This document shows, piece by piece, positions 27,101 through 34,537 of a stretch of 64,000 nucleotides of DNA. This DNA comes from an uncultured Paraprevotella sp. GTDB taxonomy: Bacteria > Bacteroidota > Bacteroidia > Bacteroidales > Bacteroidaceae. Position 1 is the stretch's first letter; each line of letters starts with the position of its first letter. Where the stretch lies: the NCBI GenBank assembly GCA_910586505.1, contig CAJUGV010000005.1, positions 1-64,000 of the forward strand, written 5' to 3'. Under the pieces are notes generated by a model. It was not told the DNA's origin, searched no databases, and saw only the letters and a list, made by a program, of their open reading frames with translations. Both the position numbers and the translations under genes were made by a program.

Positions 27101-27734
27101 ATTCAGAGTAAAGGAAGTGGCATTGCTGTGCTATCTGGACGGCGAGGGGCAGTGGGAAGCCGAAGAGGCGCTGTTGCCTGAAAACGGGAAATTGGTCCTG
27201 ACTCCCAGGGAGTGGGCGAAAGTCGTGGGCGGAACATATAATCGGGATGGGAACAGTGAGCCTTATCTGGCGGCCACTCCTGAGATGGAAATACATCTGG
27301 GACAAATGGATCTGACGGACCTGAACGAGATTTCCGTGCGTGCCGTCATTACGGAGATGGAGAACGAGGATGCCGGATTCCGTTTTTATCTTGACGGGGA
27401 AACGGAACCTTGGGTGGTGGTCAAGCCTGTAAAAAAAGACGGAAGTGTGGCGCAGGAGGATATATTGGCAGAGTGTCCGGCTGTGGAAGGGGTGCATGCT
27501 GTGCGTATGATGCTGTATGGGCAGAAGGCTGGTGTATATTCCGTCACATTGAACCGCCGCACTGACGGAAGTGGCGGCGTGAAGGTGGAAGACATCAGAC
27601 AGGCTGCTGCGGGCAAGGTGGATGTTTGCGGGTTGAACGGTGTGGTGATGAAAAAGCAGGTAGAGGCTGCTGATGCACTGCGTGGACTGCCGAAAGGTAT
27701 CTATCTTGTCAATGGAAAGAAAGTAGTCAAATAA
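24168..27734 (+). CDS. Large multidomain secreted alpha-L-fucosidase (GH29) with accessory domains and a sorting-type tail
   Basis: 1188 aa. Residues 1-24 are a signal peptide; about 30-530 is a GH29 catalytic unit nearly collinear with the preceding gene, with DMIYFDDT and Asp278/279 conserved. About 535-615 is a helical FIVAR-like segment. About 620-990 holds two beta-rich modules that resemble DUF5013/galactose-binding folds (VVTSNIRNQDNF.., then YNTLMMGVWNDAG..). About 995-1130 resembles a carbohydrate-binding module (YLAATPEMEIHLGQMDL, FRFYLDGETEPWVVV). The last 45 residues (VDVCGLNGVVMKKQ..GLPKGIYLVNGKKVVK) look like a short T9SS type-A-like tail. The tail and the PorU/PorV/SprA genes nearby suggest surface display; this is inference, since similar tails occur in Bacteroides lacking T9SS. 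Confidence 0.9.
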   Translation: MKKDLARFLCGALFLPLTGMAQNQAQQSVQAVPAQAGVYEPTWESFAKYECPEWFRDAKFGIWAHWGPQCEPESGDWYARHMYYPNEWQHRAHVEKYGDPKEFGFKDVIHEWTAEEWDPEALVSLYKSVGARYFMALANHHDNFDLWDSRYQSWNSVNMGPKRDVVGEWAEACKKNELPLGVSIHASHTWTWMEGAQDYDGKLTLEDGKGKWWEGYDPQELYEQRHERSEGSRNVGTIHSQWEWGNGAAPMTEAYKTKFYNRTLDVIDRYHPDMIYFDDTAVPFYPVSDEGLRIVAHLYNKSMAEHDGQMRAVVMGKKLTEEQKDGMLWDVERGIPDRMQEKAWQTCTCLGQWHYDRGVYDRNGYKSAATVVKMLVDIVSKNGNLLLSVPLRGSGAVDEKETAILEGIKAWMDVNGESIYGTRPWTVFGEGPTAEASNPINNQGFNEGMNYTADDIRFVQRHDTVYATALGWPEGNRLKIKSFASVSPYHNKKIKKVELLGHEGALEYTCDREALTVSLPATKPDVIAPVLRICLTDEVSYADMEELRVIVAGKLEDVKEFTGINTGHYETGHVAELQAAYDESLAVGEQAEAGVLSAAYGKLRGVYGDFQLNAQIRGGLVQHEELTQNVTVKYLKEARHFSRSDEGVPSTTRFGVLDDPWVVTSNIRNQDNFTKGGFDGYVAWNNFTGKAVGIQKWEASLPAIENGKIYQTAVLPAGKYSVKIDVHEQVNYAPGELYTVVAPGNEMLNTSDVTKKALAYFDMSRAETGKTYQCCDFTLDGDTEVSIGWAVTLEAGDAQRSMRVSAIRLYRDGKDVSADYLDNFENIRRKDKVYKRFGVPACWQTKNFYIPQDAASGVKQGIDQYPGYNTLMMGVWNDAGKADGDLSNALLYRQVTLPAGLYFFGASYEALYQINKGYLFASKDLPVMENISNSVAYASARDAAKGDGIYGITFALTEETTLYLGWINDFKEGSSTQEFRVKEVALLCYLDGEGQWEAEEALLPENGKLVLTPREWAKVVGGTYNRDGNSEPYLAATPEMEIHLGQMDLTDLNEISVRAVITEMENEDAGFRFYLDGETEPWVVVKPVKKDGSVAQEDILAECPAVEGVHAVRMMLYGQKAGVYSVTLNRRTDGSGGVKVEDIRQAAAGKVDVCGLNGVVMKKQVEAADALRGLPKGIYLVNGKKVVK

Positions 27735-27744
27735 GGTTTTTATG

Positions 27745-27794
27745 ACAATCCGGTATCGCTGAAGCCGTTATTCTTCAGCGATACCGGATTGTCT
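27745..27794. terminator. Long perfect hairpin between convergent GH29 and nadD genes
   Basis: A 21-bp perfect inverted repeat (27745-27765 with 27774-27794) and an 8-base loop. No strong T tract follows on either strand, but the stability and the position between convergent genes fit a two-way terminator. Confidence 0.7.
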
Positions 27795-27806
27795 TATGTA
27801 CATCTG

Positions 27807-28394
27807 TTATTCTTTAGAGCGGTAATACTTTTTATCGCAAATCTCCTTCCAGACTTCTTCGTCCAGTCCGTAAGATGCATCTTTCCCTTGTGCGATGAGA
27901 TGGCGTAGTTCTGTAGAACTTAAGGGAATGAGCGGGGCCTCGGTGAGTTTTACTCCGAGAGGCAGGGCGGAAGCGTCTATCGGATAACCGGGGCGCGGGT
28001 AGACAAGAATACGATGGTGCCGAAGAATTTCGTCCGGCTCTTTCCAGTGTCCGAAAGTCTGCCAGTTATCTGCTCCGATGACCAGGGTGAAACGGCGGTC
28101 GGGATAAGCCTTCCGCAGGGCGGCCAGAGTGTCTGCCGTGTAAGAAGGGCGGGGCAGATGGAATTCGAAATCGGTGGCTTTGAGGCGGGGATGTTTCCGT
28201 ATGGCCGTACGGACTAACTCCAAACGGATATTCTCATCCAGCAAATCGGTGGCAAACCTTTTGAACGGGTTTTGCGGTGATACCATAAACCAAAGTTCGT
28301 CCAGCCCTTCATGGCGGCAAAGAAACTCACCCAGTTCGACGTGTCCTCTGTGAATGGGGTTGAAAGAGCCGCCGTAAATGCCCGTTTCCGTCAT
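27807..28394 (-). CDS. nadD: Nicotinate-nucleotide adenylyltransferase
   Basis: Transfers AMP from ATP to nicotinate mononucleotide in NAD synthesis. The 195-aa protein shows the nucleotidyltransferase start GIYGGSFNPIHRGHVELGEF with the HxGH-type motif, VIGADNWQTFGHWKEPDEIL in the middle, and the ISSTELR-type end here as PLSSTELRHLIAQGKDAS. Last gene of the minus-strand yicC-gmk-small gene-nadD operon, overlapping the preceding small gene by 4 bp. Confidence 0.95.
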   Translation of the reverse strand: MTETGIYGGSFNPIHRGHVELGEFLCRHEGLDELWFMVSPQNPFKRFATDLLDENIRLELVRTAIRKHPRLKATDFEFHLPRPSYTADTLAALRKAYPDRRFTLVIGADNWQTFGHWKEPDEILRHHRILVYPRPGYPIDASALPLGVKLTEAPLIPLSSTELRHLIAQGKDASYGLDEEVWKEICDKKYYRSKE

Positions 28395-28609
28395 TTCGGT
28401 TTGTAAGTCTTATTTTGGAAACGAGGTTTATAGTTGCGTTTTCTGTTCCACCATAAGCAGATGAAGAAAATCTGGATGGCGGCAAAACCTCCCATGATCA
28501 TAGTCACTGCCGTCCACCGCAGGAAGAGGGTGGCGGGGATGATAAAAAGACATAGAATCAAAAGTATGCAATTCGTCAGAAGATTGCGTCGGATTGTCTT
28601 ATCGTCCAT
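28391..28609 (-). CDS. Small membrane protein of unknown function
   Basis: 72 aa with two hydrophobic stretches (NCILLILCLFIIPATLFL and AVTMIMGGFAAIQIFFICLW) and a basic tail (NRKRNYKPRFQNKTYKPK). Not a family I recognise. It is supported as a real gene by its 14-bp distance from gmk and the 4-bp ATGA overlap with nadD; the membrane pattern is also not what random sequence would easily give. Confidence 0.65.
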   Translation of the reverse strand: MDDKTIRRNLLTNCILLILCLFIIPATLFLRWTAVTMIMGGFAAIQIFFICLWWNRKRNYKPRFQNKTYKPK

Positions 28610-28623
28610 AGTTTACGGATTTT

Positions 28624-29190
28624 TTATTTTTCTAAAAAGGCTTTCAGTTGTGTGAGGGCCTCGGATTGTGCTTTTTCAAGGTTGTCGTTGACTATAACGG
28701 TGTCGAACTTGGGAGCGAATGTCAGTTCGTATTCCGCCCGTGCGATGCGGTCGGCGATGACATCCTCGGAGTCTGTTCCTCGGCCTTCCAGACGGTGGCG
28801 CAGTTCTTCTACCGAAGGGGGCTGGATGAACATGCTTAGGGCGCGGTTGCCGTAAAATTCCTTGATGCGGCATCCGCCGTGTACGTCTACGTCGAACACG
28901 ACGTTCTGTCCGGCTTCGAGCTGTTTCTCGACCTGTGCTTTCAGCGTACCGTAGAAACGGTCTTTGTAGACTTCTTCATATTCCAGAAACTCGCCGTCGG
29001 CAATGCGTTGGCGGAACTCTTCGGGCGAAAGGAAGAAATATTCCACTCCGTGTTGTTCGGTTCCGCGCGGCGGGCGGCTGGTGGCGCTGATGCTGAATGC
29101 CAGATTCAGGTTCTGTTGCATCAGGTAGTTGATGAGGGTGCTTTTTCCGCTTCCGCTGGGTGCGGAGAAGATAATCAGTTTTCCTGCCAT
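28624..29190 (-). CDS. gmk: Guanylate kinase
   Basis: Phosphorylates GMP to GDP. The 188-aa protein opens with the P-loop FSAPSGSGKSTLI and shows the GMP-binding segment SATSRPPRGTEQHGVEYFFLS, then VVFDVDVHGGCRIKEFY and the SEDVIADRIARAEYEL lid region. 15 bp after yicC in the same operon. Confidence 0.97.
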   Translation of the reverse strand: MAGKLIIFSAPSGSGKSTLINYLMQQNLNLAFSISATSRPPRGTEQHGVEYFFLSPEEFRQRIADGEFLEYEEVYKDRFYGTLKAQVEKQLEAGQNVVFDVDVHGGCRIKEFYGNRALSMFIQPPSVEELRHRLEGRGTDSEDVIADRIARAEYELTFAPKFDTVIVNDNLEKAQSEALTQLKAFLEK

Positions 29191-29205
29191 GATTGTCCGT
29201 GGGCT

Positions 29206-30081
29206 TTACATTACATTGAGCACCTGTTCTTTAATCTGTTCGAGTTCGTCTTTCATTTTTACTACGATATTCTGCATCTCTGCCAGATTGCTCTTGCTTC
29301 CCGTAGTGTTGATTTCACGTCCCATCTCCTGTGCGATGAATCCCAGTTTCTTGCCTTGGCCGTGTCCGTTCTCCATGGTTTCCATGAAATATTCCAAGTG
29401 GTTGGCGAGCCGCTGTTTTTCTTCGTTGATATCCAGTTTTTCAATGTAGTATATCATCTCCTGTTCCAGGCGGTTTTTGTCGTATTCTACGTTGGGGATG
29501 GATTCGAGAGCTTCGGTCAGACGCTGGCGTATGCGCTCGGTGCGGCATTGTTCGTAGGGTTCGATGCTTTTGAGCAGAAGGCCGATATTCTGAATCTTTT
29601 CGGTGAATTTCTTTTGCAGGGCGCTGCCTTCCTGTTTGCGGAATTCTACGAGTTTCCCGATGGCGTCCTCGATAGCGGCACGGACGTCGGTCCATTCTTC
29701 CTCACCGAGTTCTTCTGTCTCTGTGCGTGTCATGACATCCGGCAGGCGCAGGAGTGTGGAGAACCAGTCGTCAGGAAGGGGAATCTGACGTTCTTCGCCG
29801 ATTTGTTTGATTTGTTTGTAGTAGTTTTCCAGTACGCCGCCATTGATCGGCGTGGCTGCTTGTGTGTCATCTTTTTCCACCCAGATGCTGAAGTCCACTT
29901 TGCCTCGTTCAAGCATCTTGCTTATCATGGCACGTATCTCCATTTCCTTTTCCCGATAAATCGGAACAATGCGTGTGGATAAGTCTAATGCTTTGCTATT
30001 GAGAGACTTGATTTCCACGTGAATCTTCTTACCATTCACTACGGCTGTCGTTTTGCCGTAGCCCGTCATAGATTGAATCAT
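29206..30081 (-). CDS. yicC: YicC/YloC family endoribonuclease
   Basis: Family of RNases that in E. coli acts on the small RNA RyhB. The 291-aa sequence has the N-terminal hallmark MIQSMTGYGKT and VEIKSLNSKALDLSTRIVPIYREKE, a coiled middle, and the C-terminal domain ending MGREINTTGSKSNLAEMQNIVVKMKDELEQIKEQVLNV, typical for the family. First gene of its operon, with its own -7 element in the region shared with tsaB. Confidence 0.93.
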   Translation of the reverse strand: MIQSMTGYGKTTAVVNGKKIHVEIKSLNSKALDLSTRIVPIYREKEMEIRAMISKMLERGKVDFSIWVEKDDTQAATPINGGVLENYYKQIKQIGEERQIPLPDDWFSTLLRLPDVMTRTETEELGEEEWTDVRAAIEDAIGKLVEFRKQEGSALQKKFTEKIQNIGLLLKSIEPYEQCRTERIRQRLTEALESIPNVEYDKNRLEQEMIYYIEKLDINEEKQRLANHLEYFMETMENGHGQGKKLGFIAQEMGREINTTGSKSNLAEMQNIVVKMKDELEQIKEQVLNVM

Positions 30082-30102
30082 GATTTAGATAATTAATTTG
30101 TG

Positions 30103-30140
30103 CAAAAGTAGAAAAATAATAGGATAAAATTGTAAATTTG
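30103..30140. promoter_or_regulatory. Divergent promoters of yicC (minus) and tsaB (plus)
   Basis: On the minus strand TACTTTTG (30110-30103) faces yicC; on the plus strand TAAATTTG (30133-30140) faces tsaB. Both fit TAnnTTTG and are only 22 bp apart. Confidence 0.65.
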
Positions 30141-30168
30141 CGGAGTTATTCAAGGAAAAAATAATAGT

Positions 30169-30861
30169 ATGTCTTGTATCCTGCATATTGAAACGAGTAC
30201 GAAGGTATGCTCTGTGGCCGTGACGGAAGATGGAGCGGTATTGTTTGAGAAAGTTGACAAAAACGGGCCTTCGCATGCGGTTCAGTTAGGCGTTTTTATA
30301 GATGAGGCAATTTCTTACATAGACAATCATGGAATACCGTTTGATGCTGTGGCGGTGAGTCAGGGGCCGGGGTCGTACACAGGATTGCGCATCGGTGTGT
30401 CGATGGCTAAAGGCATCTGTTATGCACGCGACTTGAAGCTGTTGGCGGTCAGTACGTTGGAACTGTTATGTGTGCCCGTACTGCTTTATCATGAGGACCT
30501 GCCGGAGGATGCCTTATTATGTCCGATGATAGATGCGAGGCGGATGGAGGTCTATGCCGCATTATATGATAGGTCCTTGCGGTCGGTAAGGGCTATCCGT
30601 GCGGATATTGTGGACGAGACGACCTATCGTGAGTTCTTGGACGAAAGGCCGGTATATTTTTTTGGCGACGGCGCGGAGAAGTGCAGGACAAAAATACTTC
30701 ATCCAAACGCTCATTTTCTGACGGATATAGTGCCGTTGGCCTGTAACATGGGGCCGTTGGCAGAAAAAGCACTGGCTGTGGCCCGTTATGAGGACGTGGC
30801 CTATTTCGAGCCCTTTTATCTGAAGGAGTTTGTAGCTTCACAACCGAAAAAACTTTTGTAA
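30169..30861 (+). CDS. tsaB: tRNA threonylcarbamoyladenosine biosynthesis protein TsaB
   Basis: Partner of TsaD in making the t6A37 modification of ANN-reading tRNAs. The 230-aa protein starts with ILHIETSTKVCSVAV and contains AVSQGPGSYTGLRIGVSMAKG, the ASKHA-type hallmark of TsaB. First gene of a plus-strand run of six closely packed genes. Confidence 0.95.
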   Translation: MSCILHIETSTKVCSVAVTEDGAVLFEKVDKNGPSHAVQLGVFIDEAISYIDNHGIPFDAVAVSQGPGSYTGLRIGVSMAKGICYARDLKLLAVSTLELLCVPVLLYHEDLPEDALLCPMIDARRMEVYAALYDRSLRSVRAIRADIVDETTYREFLDERPVYFFGDGAEKCRTKILHPNAHFLTDIVPLACNMGPLAEKALAVARYEDVAYFEPFYLKEFVASQPKKLL

Positions 30862-30865
30862 ATAG

Positions 30866-31486
30866 ATGATATATAATACCCAGCGGAATAAATTGCCTAT
30901 GCCTGAATATGGTCGGGGCATACAGGAAATGGTGAATTACGCTCTCACGTTGAAAGACCGCGAAGAGCGTCAACGTTGTGCCAATACGATAGTATCAATA
31001 ATGGGAAACATGTTTCCTCATTTGCGCGATGTGCCCGATTTTAAGCATAAATTGTGGGACCATCTGGCTGTTATGGCTGATTATAAGTTGGATATAGACT
31101 ATCCATACGATGTGGCTCAGGGAAAGCCTATAGGAGTCAAGCCTGCCCCTATGGTCTATCCGATGAAGAGAATACGTTATCGGCATTATGGTGCTTTGCT
31201 GGAGACATTGGCACGTAAACTGGTTGACATGCCGGAAGGTGAGGAAAGAGAACTTCTGACTTTGCTGGTAGCCGGGCAGATGAAACGAAGTTTGGGGAAT
31301 TGGAACAAGGACGCCATGGATGATGAGAAAGTGGTACAGGACTTGGCATATTATACAAACGGTTCCGTTCGGTTGGATAAGGAGTGTTTCGGGCAGTTCT
31401 CGGAACAGTATGAGAGAATGCAGGACGGACGCATGCCGGTGGCTTGCCGTAACAATACCTGTCGGAAGAATAAAAGGAAGTATTAA
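30866..31486 (+). CDS. DUF4290 domain-containing protein
   Basis: 206-aa soluble protein of a Bacteroidetes-specific family of unknown function. Family marks are the start YNTQRNKLPMPEYGRGIQEM, NMFPHLRDVPDFKHKLWDHL and the basic end. It lies 4 bp after tsaB and 14 bp before murA. Position between a tRNA-modification and a cell-wall gene gives no clear hint of role. Confidence 0.9.
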   Translation: MIYNTQRNKLPMPEYGRGIQEMVNYALTLKDREERQRCANTIVSIMGNMFPHLRDVPDFKHKLWDHLAVMADYKLDIDYPYDVAQGKPIGVKPAPMVYPMKRIRYRHYGALLETLARKLVDMPEGEERELLTLLVAGQMKRSLGNWNKDAMDDEKVVQDLAYYTNGSVRLDKECFGQFSEQYERMQDGRMPVACRNNTCRKNKRKY

Positions 31487-31500
31487 GAAATGTAGTTTCT

Positions 31501-32811
31501 ATGGCTTCATTTATTATAGAAGGCGGTCATCGTCTGACCGGAGATATTTTCCCGCAAGGCGCGAAAAACGAAGCTTTGCAGGTGATTTGTGCCACGTTGC
31601 TTACTTCTGAACCGGTACGAATTAAGAATGTGCCCGATATTTCAGATGTGAACAACCAGATTCGTCTGTTGGAAGACTTGGGAGTGAAAGTGACAAAGAA
31701 TGCTCCGGGAGACTTTACGTTTCAGGCGGATGATGTGGATCTGGAGTATGTGCAGAGCGACGAGTTTCTGACTCGTTGTACGAAATTGCGTGGTAGTGTG
31801 ATGTTGATAGGTCCGATGATAGCCCGTTTCGGTCGTGCTATGGTGGCTAAACCGGGAGGGGACAAGATAGGGCGCCGTCGGCTTGATACTCATTTTCTTG
31901 GCATACAGAAACTGGGTGCAAAGTTCGACTATGATGTTTCTCGTGGAGTGTATGATATTCATGCGGAACGTTTGTGCGGAACATATATGTTGCTTGACGA
32001 GGCATCGGTGACGGGTACGGCTAATATCATTATGGCTGCCGTGCTTGCTTCCGGTACGACCACCATTTATAATGCGGCATGCGAGCCTTATATCCAGCAG
32101 CTTTGTCACTTGTTGAACGGTATGGGGGCGAACATCAGCGGCATTGCGTCTAATTTGATTACGATAGTGGGCGTTAATGCGCTTCACGGTACTTTGCATA
32201 CGGTGTTGCCGGATATGATAGAAGTGGGTAGTTTTATCGGAATGGCAGCCATGGTCGGTGATGGCATTTGTATTCGGAATGTGTCTTATGAGAATTTGGG
32301 TATCATTCCTTATATCTTTGCCCGTCTCGGAGTAAAGGTGGTTCGTAATGGAGACGATATTTTCATCCCGCGGCATGACCGTTATGAGATAGATTCTTTT
32401 TTGGACGGGTCGTTTATGACTTTAAGTGATGCGCCCTGGCCGGGGCTGACGCCGGACTTGCTGAGTGTGTTGCTTGTGGTAGCTACACAGGCGAAGGGAA
32501 CGGTGTTGATTCATCAGAAGATGTTTGAGAGCCGCTTGTTCTTCGTTGATAAACTTATAGATATGGGAGCACAGATTATTTTGTGTGATCCGCATCGTGC
32601 GGTGGTTGTCGGACACGACCATCAGATACGTTTGCGCGGCGGACGTATGACTTCACCTGATATCCGTGCTGGTATAGCTTTGCTGATTGCCGCTATGAGT
32701 GCTGACGGTACGAGCCAAATCAGTAATATAGAACAGATCGACAGAGGATATGAAAATATAGAATCTCGTCTGACGGCTCTGGGCGCCCATATTAAACGTG
32801 TGGAAGAATGA
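31501..32811 (+). CDS. murA: UDP-N-acetylglucosamine 1-carboxyvinyltransferase with Asp in place of the fosfomycin-target Cys
   Basis: First committed step of peptidoglycan synthesis: adds enolpyruvate from PEP to UDP-GlcNAc. The 436-aa protein shows the start GGHRLTGDIFPQGAKNEALQ, with the conserved Lys-Asn, and LRGSVMLIGPMIARFG. The active-site loop reads AKPGGDKIGRRRLD: Asp121 stands where E. coli has Cys115, the residue alkylated by fosfomycin. Cys-to-Asp MurA enzymes are known to be active and fosfomycin-insensitive. The next gene overlaps by 4 bp. Confidence 0.96.
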   Translation: MASFIIEGGHRLTGDIFPQGAKNEALQVICATLLTSEPVRIKNVPDISDVNNQIRLLEDLGVKVTKNAPGDFTFQADDVDLEYVQSDEFLTRCTKLRGSVMLIGPMIARFGRAMVAKPGGDKIGRRRLDTHFLGIQKLGAKFDYDVSRGVYDIHAERLCGTYMLLDEASVTGTANIIMAAVLASGTTTIYNAACEPYIQQLCHLLNGMGANISGIASNLITIVGVNALHGTLHTVLPDMIEVGSFIGMAAMVGDGICIRNVSYENLGIIPYIFARLGVKVVRNGDDIFIPRHDRYEIDSFLDGSFMTLSDAPWPGLTPDLLSVLLVVATQAKGTVLIHQKMFESRLFFVDKLIDMGAQIILCDPHRAVVVGHDHQIRLRGGRMTSPDIRAGIALLIAAMSADGTSQISNIEQIDRGYENIESRLTALGAHIKRVEE

Positions 32812-33335
32812 TACGTGAAGAAGAGGTATATAAGATAGGTGTACTGACCAAAACACACGGTGTGTCGGGTGAGTTGAACATGATGTTTATCGATGACGTA
32901 TTCGATCGTGTGGAAGCGGAATACGTGGTGTGTCGGGTAAACGGAATTCTGGTACCGTTTTTTATGGAAGAATACCGGTTCAGAAGCGATACCGTCGTAT
33001 TGGTGAAGTTTGAGGGGATTGATTCGGAGGAACAAGCCCGTTGTATGGTGGGGGTAGAGGTCTTTTTTCCGAAATCACTGACAGAGGAAACACGTCATGG
33101 AGAATATTCATGGAGTTATTTCACGGAATTTACGGTAGTAGATAAGATTTATGGTGAATTGGGACGGATTAGGACGGTGGATGACTCTACTATGAATGTG
33201 CTTTTTAGGATTATTACCTTCGAAGGCAGGGATGTGCTGGTTCCGGCCAGTGAAGAACTGATTAATGATATAGACCATAAAAACCGTAAGATTTATATGA
33301 CATTGCCCGAAGGTCTACTGGCTTTGGATGAATGA
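32808..33335 (+). CDS. rimM: Ribosome maturation factor RimM
   Basis: Helps mature the 30S head by binding S19. The 175-aa protein shows the N-terminal domain YKIGVLTKTHGVSGELNMMF and a PRC-barrel-like C-terminal part (DVLVPASEELINDIDHKNRKIYMTLPEGLL). It overlaps murA by 4 bp and dxr by 4 bp (ATGA type), indicating coupling. Confidence 0.95.
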   Translation: MIREEEVYKIGVLTKTHGVSGELNMMFIDDVFDRVEAEYVVCRVNGILVPFFMEEYRFRSDTVVLVKFEGIDSEEQARCMVGVEVFFPKSLTEETRHGEYSWSYFTEFTVVDKIYGELGRIRTVDDSTMNVLFRIITFEGRDVLVPASEELINDIDHKNRKIYMTLPEGLLALDE

Positions 33336-34516
33336 GAATAATGATCTTGATGAATACGAACGAAAAGAAAAAAATAGCTATATTAGGTTCTACCGGTTCT
33401 ATCGGTACCCAGGCTTTGCAGGTGATAGAGGAACATCCGGATTTGTATGAAGCGTACGTTCTGACGGCTAATAACCGCGTGGAGTTATTGATAGAACAAG
33501 CGCGTCGTTTTATGCCGGAAGCGGTTGTTATAGCCAATGAGAAGAAGTATGAAATATTGCGTGAAGCGTTGGCGGATTTACCGATTAAAGTATATGCCGG
33601 TGATGATGCGCTTTGTCAGATTGTCCGGGAAAAACCTGTGAGTATGGTATTGACGGCTATGGTGGGATTTGCCGGATTGAAACCAACAATCAGTGCTATC
33701 GAGGCTGGTAAATCTATAGCTTTGGCCAATAAAGAAACATTGGTCGTGGCCGGAGAACTGATTAATAGGCTGGCTAATGACCGTCATGTGGATATTATAC
33801 CCGTAGATTCGGAACATTCTGCTATATTTCAATGTTTGGCGGGTGAGATCAGTCCCATAGAGAAAATTATACTGACAGCTTCGGGGGGGCCTTTCCGCAC
33901 GTTTACCCGTGAGCAACTGGCTGCGGTAACAAAAGCACAAGCATTGAAGCATCCGAATTGGACGATGGGAGCGAAGATAACAATAGACTCGGCTTCTATG
34001 ATGAATAAAGGTTTTGAGGTTATTGAGGCCAAGTGGTTGTTTGGAGTTGAGCCGGAACAGATTCAGGTTGTGGTTCATCCGCAGTCTATTGTGCATAGTG
34101 CCGTGCAGTTTGCAGATGGAGCTGTCAAGGCGCAGCTTGGAGTGCCGGATATGCGTGTACCTATACAATATGCTTTTTCATATCCTTTGCGTTTGCATAG
34201 TTCATTTGAACGGTTGGATTTGTTTAAAACCTCTACGCTTACTTTTGAGGAGCCGGATACGGAGCGTTTCCATAATCTGGCCCTTGCTTATGAGGCATTG
34301 CGTAAAGGTGGGAATATGCCTTGTATTGTCAATGCGGCTAATGAAGTGGTCAACCGTGCTTTCTTGGATGACCGTATCGGGTTCTTGCAGATGAGCGATG
34401 TGATAGCTGCTACAATGCAAAAAGCGACTTTTATTAAAGAACCTACTTATGAAGATTATTTGCAGACGGATGCCGAGGCACGCAGGATTGCTGGCGGATT
34501 TGTCGGTGAATACTAA
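33332..34516 (+). CDS. dxr: 1-deoxy-D-xylulose 5-phosphate reductoisomerase
   Basis: NADPH-dependent second step of the non-mevalonate isoprenoid pathway and the fosmidomycin target. The protein shows the nucleotide-binding AILGSTGSIGTQAL, ALANKETLVVAGELI, the metal/substrate site PVDSEHSAIFQCL and SGGPFR. The ATG at 33332 overlaps rimM by 4 bp (394 aa). In-frame ATGs at 33341 and 33350 would remove 3 or 6 residues and fit the family start better, so the exact start is open. ispF of the same pathway is at 14025. Confidence 0.95.
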   Translation: MRIMILMNTNEKKKIAILGSTGSIGTQALQVIEEHPDLYEAYVLTANNRVELLIEQARRFMPEAVVIANEKKYEILREALADLPIKVYAGDDALCQIVREKPVSMVLTAMVGFAGLKPTISAIEAGKSIALANKETLVVAGELINRLANDRHVDIIPVDSEHSAIFQCLAGEISPIEKIILTASGGPFRTFTREQLAAVTKAQALKHPNWTMGAKITIDSASMMNKGFEVIEAKWLFGVEPEQIQVVVHPQSIVHSAVQFADGAVKAQLGVPDMRVPIQYAFSYPLRLHSSFERLDLFKTSTLTFEEPDTERFHNLALAYEALRKGGNMPCIVNAANEVVNRAFLDDRIGFLQMSDVIAATMQKATFIKEPTYEDYLQTDAEARRIAGGFVGEY

Positions 34517-34537
34517 ATAAAACAAACAGAATATTAT

